Shown piece after piece: positions 22,242 to 25,627 of a stretch of 25,627 nt of DNA. The DNA is from JAAZMA01 sp036720245 (lineage in GTDB: Bacteria > Bacillota > Clostridia > Tissierellales > Tepidimicrobiaceae): NCBI GenBank assembly GCA_036720245.1, contig DAIMNI010000027.1:1-25627 (forward strand), written 5' to 3'. Each line of letters begins with the position of its first letter. Within the stretch, counting starts at the first letter, position 1. Under the pieces are notes generated by a model, which was given only the letters and a program-made list of their open reading frames with translations, did not search any database and was not told the DNA's origin. Position numbers and translations under genes: made by a program.

Positions 22242-22958
22242 TTAATCCCTTATAAATGTACCAAAATATCTATTTATTTCTTCTGAATGTTTAAACCTTT
22301 CATAATTTCCATAGAAAATTACTTTTCTATCTAAAAACAATATTTTGTTGATATAATTATCTATTGACATTAAATCATGGGATATAAATATGATGCTTAT
22401 GCCCTCTTGATTTAATTCTTTTAAAATCTTATAAAATTCATCTCTTATTTCTGGATCTAGTGCACTGGTAGGCTCGTCTAAAATTAATATACTAGGTTCT
22501 GCCACCATACTTCTAGCTAATAGTACTCTCTGTTGTTGTCCACCAGATAAATTCCCTATTTTTCTATTTTTTAAATCCTCTATTTTTAGTTTGTAAAGTA
22601 TGCTATCTACCTTTTTATAATCTTCTTTAGTATAAAATTTAAGACCTTTCTTTTGAGATAATAAGCCTGTAGCTACAATTTCCCTTACTGTTGCTGGGAA
22701 TAGTTTGTCATTGCCAAAGGTCTTTTGAGGAATATATCCTAAGAAATTTTCTCCTAGCAATTCCCTATTATATTTAATTTCACCCTCATAAGGTTCTATA
22801 AGCCCTAATAATATTTTAATTAAAGTTGTTTTCCCACTACCATTAGGTCCAATGATACCTAGATAATCTCCTTCATTTACTTGAAAATTTATATCTTTTA
22901 ATACTAGGTTTTTCCCATATTTAAAATTTAAGTTCTTTACAGTTAAAATATTATTCAT
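22242..22958 (-). CDS. znuC: Zinc ABC importer ATPase ZnuC
   Basis: A 238-residue ATPase with Walker A GPNGSGKTT (about 37-45), Q-loop LGYIPQK, signature LSGGQQQR (about 137-144), Walker B ILILDEPTSALD and switch histidine FISHDLMSI. It belongs to the metal-type ABC group (ZnuC/MntB). Its ATG at 22958 overlaps the znuA stop (8-nt overlap, ATGAATAA), so synthesis is coupled to znuA. Confidence 0.9.
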   Translation of the reverse strand: MNNILTVKNLNFKYGKNLVLKDINFQVNEGDYLGIIGPNGSGKTTLIKILLGLIEPYEGEIKYNRELLGENFLGYIPQKTFGNDKLFPATVREIVATGLLSQKKGLKFYTKEDYKKVDSILYKLKIEDLKNRKIGNLSGGQQQRVLLARSMVAEPSILILDEPTSALDPEIRDEFYKILKELNQEGISIIFISHDLMSIDNYINKILFLDRKVIFYGNYERFKHSEEINRYFGTFIRD

Positions 22959-23889
22959 TATATCCCAGTCCTTGTTTTAATCTTTCTAAATTTCCTTCCA
23001 TTATATCTATATAGGATACATTAGATTCTAATTCTTCTTTAGAAATATTATGAGCACCATGCAATAATAACATTTTTGCCCCAGTTTGTTCTGAAATCAC
23101 TCTGGCTACTTTAGGGTCTATTAATTCTTCATAGTATATGGTATTTATCCCTAGTCTTTTCATATTCTCCATTAATTCTGTAATTTTTTTGGGACTTGGT
23201 TCAGCATTTGGAGTAAATCCATTATATGGGGAAATATAGTCTAAGCCATAGCGTTTTATAAAATAACCAAAGGCAAAATGCCCTCCATAAATAATAGTAT
23301 GATGTTCTGTCTTTTCAAAGGTTTCTACAAATTTTTTATCTAATTCATCTAGTTTTTTCTTGTAGTTTTCTGCATTTTCCCTATAAAAGTCTTCGTTTTC
23401 CCCATCCGCCTTTACAACGGCCTCTACTATATCATCTACCATCTTTTCTGCGTTTATTGGGTCTAGCCATATATGAGGATCCTTTCCACCATGATGATCA
23501 TCTTCATGGTCTTTTTCATCCAATAGTTCTATACCCTCACTTAAATCTATAGCTATAATATTCCCATCTCCAATGTTTTTTACTATTTTCTCTGCCCAAG
23601 GTTCCATATACTTTCCTGTATACAAAAATATATCAGCATCTCTTATATTACCAATATCCTTAGGGGTAGGTTCAAAAGAGTGGGCTTCTACTCCTGGCGG
23701 TAATAATAAAATTACATCCCCCTTATCTTTTACAATTTCTTTAGCAAAATCATATTGAGGAAATAATGTAGCTACAATTTTAACTTTTCCACTATCTTCA
23801 ATTACCTTATTATTTGAATTGCAAGCAGATATAAATATTAAAAGCATTGTTAATACTAATATCCCTTGAATCTTTTTTGACTTCTTCAT
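22951..23889 (-). CDS. znuA: Zinc-binding lipoprotein ZnuA
   Basis: A 312-residue cluster A-I metal-binding protein. The signal peptide ends in lipobox ISAC (TMLLIFISACNSNN), so it is lipid-anchored outside the cell. Metal-site histidines are visible in GVEAHSFEPTP, DPHIWLDP and YGGHFAFGYF, with a C-terminal acidic ligand region (YYEELIDPKVARVI). A His/Asp-rich loop, DEKDHEDDHHGGKDPH, lies before the second ligand, which is typical of zinc rather than manganese importers. The RBS AGGAGGG lies 5 nt before the ATG. It is the first gene of the operon. Confidence 0.9.
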   Translation of the reverse strand: MKKSKKIQGILVLTMLLIFISACNSNNKVIEDSGKVKIVATLFPQYDFAKEIVKDKGDVILLLPPGVEAHSFEPTPKDIGNIRDADIFLYTGKYMEPWAEKIVKNIGDGNIIAIDLSEGIELLDEKDHEDDHHGGKDPHIWLDPINAEKMVDDIVEAVVKADGENEDFYRENAENYKKKLDELDKKFVETFEKTEHHTIIYGGHFAFGYFIKRYGLDYISPYNGFTPNAEPSPKKITELMENMKRLGINTIYYEELIDPKVARVISEQTGAKMLLLHGAHNISKEELESNVSYIDIMEGNLERLKQGLGYNE

Positions 23890-23901
23890 ATTACCCTCCT
23901 A

Positions 23902-23948
23902 AATTATTCATAGATGCAAATACAAATCATTTGCATCTATGAATAATT
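23902..23948. promoter_or_regulatory. 20-bp perfect dyad with Zur-like 7-1-7 box at the znuA promoter
   Basis: Arms of 20 bp (23902-23921 and 23929-23948) are perfectly complementary around a 7-nt centre. Inside, TACAAAT-C-ATTTGCA at 23921-23935 forms a 7-1-7 inverted repeat with one mismatch, the spacing seen in Fur-family boxes. The dyad overlaps the -10 box and predicted start, so a bound repressor would block transcription. It also allows a 12-bp hairpin at the 5' end of the mRNA, just before the RBS. Confidence 0.65.
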
Positions 23949-23974
23949 ATATATGTCTTTTCAAATTTAGTCAA
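23946..23974 (-). promoter_or_regulatory. Promoter of the zinc operon
   Basis: On the minus strand TTGACT (23974-23969) and TATAAT (23951-23946) are 17 nt apart, close to consensus; the transcript should start near 23939, inside the large dyad. Confidence 0.75.
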
Positions 23975-23975
23975 T

Positions 23976-24012
23976 AAAAAAAGAGTAAAATGATAATCAC
24001 TCTACTCTTTTT
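23976..24012. terminator. Terminator after lpdA
   Basis: AAAAAGAGTA (23978-23987) and TACTCTTTTT (24003-24012) form a perfect 10-bp stem with a 15-nt loop and T tails on both strands. It ends the glycine-cleavage transcript just after the lpdA stop. Its loop contains TGATAATCA, which resembles a Fur core, but the loop position makes that weak. Confidence 0.8.
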
Positions 24013-24015
24013 AAT

Positions 24016-25431
24016 CTATTTTCTTTTCTTTTTAGGTGGTGCTATATGGATTGCCTTGTCGTCTAAACCATGAACTGCTTCCATAAAAGCTTCAGATAGT
24101 GTTGGATGGGCATGTATAGTTCTATCTATACTATCTACATTCATACCATTGGCTATAGCTAAAGCACCTTCATGAATTAAATCATTGGCATGGGGCCCCA
24201 ATATAGTTACCCCTAAGACTTTATTATCTTCATTGGAAGCGAATACTTTAACAAATCCATCCCCTTCTCCTAAAGATAATGCCTTACCATTGGCACCAAA
24301 CATAAATTTACTTGCTCTATAATCTATACCAGATTCTTTTAATTTTTCCTCTGTCATTCCTACAAAGGCTACCTCTGGTAGTGTAAATACACAATTTGGA
24401 TATACTTCTAAATTTATATCGGGTTCAATTCCCATTAGTTTTTCCATTACATATATACCTTGAGCCGAAGCTACATGGGCTAATTGTATGCCTAGATTGT
24501 TTACATCTCCTATGGCATAAATGCCTTCTACTGTAGTTTCAAAGTTCTTATCTACATGTATTCCAGTACGGTCATTTTCTATACCAATACTATCTAGATT
24601 TAATCCCTCTACTACTGGACCTCGACCTGATGCTATTAGGACTTTGTCCCCTATTACTTCAATTTCCTTGTCTTTATTTTTATATTTTGCAATAACTTTT
24701 AATTTGTCCCCTTCTTTAACTATTTCTTTAGCTCTAATATCTGCATATACTTCCATACCTTGTTTTTTAAAGTACATTGGAAGCCTTCTAGATACTTCCA
24801 TATCTATATTTTTTAATATTCTAGATGGAAGCAATATTACATGGGAACCTAATTCTTGATATATACTTGCAAATTCTAAACCTATAACTCCACCGCCTAC
24901 TACTATTAGAGTTTCTGGAATTTCTTCCATTTCTAATAGATCATCAGAAGTGATAACTCCCTCTAAATCTACTCCTTTAGTTTCAGTCATAGTAGGTTTA
25001 CTTCCTGTAGCAATCACTATATTATCTACAGAAATTTCCTTTGTATCTCCATCTTTTAGATTTACTACTATTGTATTTTTGTCTTTTATAGAGGCCCTAC
25101 CTTGTAAAAATTCAATGTTTTTATATGAGGATATTAATTGTTCAATACCACCTACTAATTGCCCTACCACCTTGTTTTTTCTCTCTTGTAATGCTTTTCC
25201 ATCTAGAGAAAAATCTTCTATGGCAATTCCAAATTCTTCAGATCTTCTTAAATCCCTCATTAATTCGGCATTTTTAAAATAGGTTTTAGTAGGGATACAG
25301 CCCCTATTAAGGCATGTTCCCCCTACCTCCCTATCTTCTATTAGATATATATTTGCACCTAATTGAGCACCTCTAATAGCTGCCACATATCCTCCTGGTC
25401 CTGCTCCTATTACTGCTATATCTTTTGTCAA
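24016..25431 (-). CDS. lpdA: Dihydrolipoyl dehydrogenase (glycine cleavage L-protein)
   Basis: A 471-residue FAD enzyme starting at TTG 25431, preceded by a modest AGGTG RBS. The FAD motif is IGAGPGGYVAAIRG (8-21) and the redox-active disulfide is C40/C45 (GGTCLNRGCIPTK). The NAD motif is VVGGGVIGLEFASIY (about 182), the second FAD motif is YAIGDVNN and the catalytic dyad lies in HAHPTLSEAF near the C-terminus. No N-terminal lipoyl domain is present. It reoxidises the dihydrolipoyl arm of GcvH and passes electrons to NAD+. It lies 10 nt after gcvPB, so it belongs to the glycine cleavage/reductase operon rather than a pyruvate dehydrogenase complex. Confidence 0.93.
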   Translation of the reverse strand: MTKDIAVIGAGPGGYVAAIRGAQLGANIYLIEDREVGGTCLNRGCIPTKTYFKNAELMRDLRRSEEFGIAIEDFSLDGKALQERKNKVVGQLVGGIEQLISSYKNIEFLQGRASIKDKNTIVVNLKDGDTKEISVDNIVIATGSKPTMTETKGVDLEGVITSDDLLEMEEIPETLIVVGGGVIGLEFASIYQELGSHVILLPSRILKNIDMEVSRRLPMYFKKQGMEVYADIRAKEIVKEGDKLKVIAKYKNKDKEIEVIGDKVLIASGRGPVVEGLNLDSIGIENDRTGIHVDKNFETTVEGIYAIGDVNNLGIQLAHVASAQGIYVMEKLMGIEPDINLEVYPNCVFTLPEVAFVGMTEEKLKESGIDYRASKFMFGANGKALSLGEGDGFVKVFASNEDNKVLGVTILGPHANDLIHEGALAIANGMNVDSIDRTIHAHPTLSEAFMEAVHGLDDKAIHIAPPKKKRK

Positions 25432-25441
25432 TTAGAGACAC

Positions 25442-25627
25442 CTACCCTTCATATTTAAGCACTGGTTCTCTTGCTGCTTTTGTTTCATCTACTCTTCTTA
25501 CTGGAGTACTAAGAGGCGCTTCTTTTAACATTTCTGGATTTTCTTTAGCTTCCTTTGCTATTTTAATTAATACATCAGCAAATTCATCTAAAGTTTCCTT
25601 GCTTTCCGTCTCAGTTGGTTCAGGCAT
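25442..25627 (-). CDS. gcvPB: Glycine dehydrogenase (P-protein) subunit 2, C-terminal end
   Basis: The gene runs off the window edge; only the last 61 codons and the TAG stop are present. The sequence EPTETESKETLDEFADVL, then ENPEMLKEAPLSTPVRRVDE, is the standard end of the beta subunit of the two-subunit P-protein found in Firmicutes. This pyridoxal-phosphate enzyme decarboxylates glycine and loads methylamine onto the H-protein. Its place before lpdA identifies a gcv operon reading into the window from the right. Confidence 0.9.
   Translation of the reverse strand: MPEPTETESKETLDEFADVLIKIAKEAKENPEMLKEAPLSTPVRRVDETKAAREPVLKYEG

Noticed and set aside
23984..24000. Fur box TGATAATCA upstream of znuA
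   Set aside because: It lies in the loop of the lpdA terminator, upstream of the -35 box, and is only a partial match; the dyad at 23902-23948 is a better operator.

Overview
The window is AT-rich DNA with compact operons, strong GGAGG-type ribosome binding sites and frequent TTG/GTG starts. It fits a strictly anaerobic, amino-acid-fermenting Firmicute, most likely of the Clostridia/Tissierellia. The gene content agrees: a glycine cleavage operon (end of gcvPB, then lpdA), an [FeFe] hydrogenase with a flavoprotein partner, a YedE/TusA/DUF3343 sulfur or selenium cassette, and an M20 amidohydrolase cluster with its own PucR-type regulator. The species cannot be named from sequence alone.

Layout. 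(1) 263-2609 (+): a Crp/Fnr regulator, then a YedE-like membrane protein, a TusA-like protein and a DUF3343 protein. (2) 2610-6853 (+): a heterodimeric multidrug-type ABC exporter behind a long leader. The leader has a promoter, a 24-codon leader peptide, four mutually exclusive RNA segments, a terminator, about 310 nt of hairpins and dispersed-type repeats, and a second terminator with the same stem. (3) 6883-7281 (-): a membrane-anchored protein of unknown function. (4) 7416 to about 8930 (-): an IscB element with all expected nuclease residues, a structured omegaRNA region upstream and a hairpin at its 3' end. (5) 9157-9297 (-): a gene remnant. (6) 9329-11670 (-): a NitT/TauT-type ABC importer. 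(7) 11766-15313 (-): the hydrogenase HydA and a NuoF-GltD-like flavoprotein behind a Rex-like operator. (8) 15519-16133 (-): a PAP2 phosphatase. (9) 16389-20911 (+): a DUF5058 protein, a second membrane protein of equal size, an M20 amidohydrolase and a PucR/CdaR regulator. (10) 20954-23889 (-): znuA-znuC-znuB-zur with a large dyad over the promoter. (11) 24016-25627 (-): lpdA and the end of gcvPB.

How the parts may work together. Glycine cleavage and amino-acid fermentation yield reduced carriers. The hydrogenase operon can dispose of these, and a Rex-like site overlapping its -35 box would tie it to NADH/NAD+. The sulfur/selenium cassette may feed selenoprotein or sulfur metabolism. The exporter leader looks like an antibiotic- or translation-sensing attenuator comparable in logic to B. 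subtilis bmrBCD. The most novel-looking items are the exporter leader with its duplicated terminator, and the DUF5058/membrane-protein/M20 cluster, which may be an uncharacterised uptake-and-hydrolysis system.
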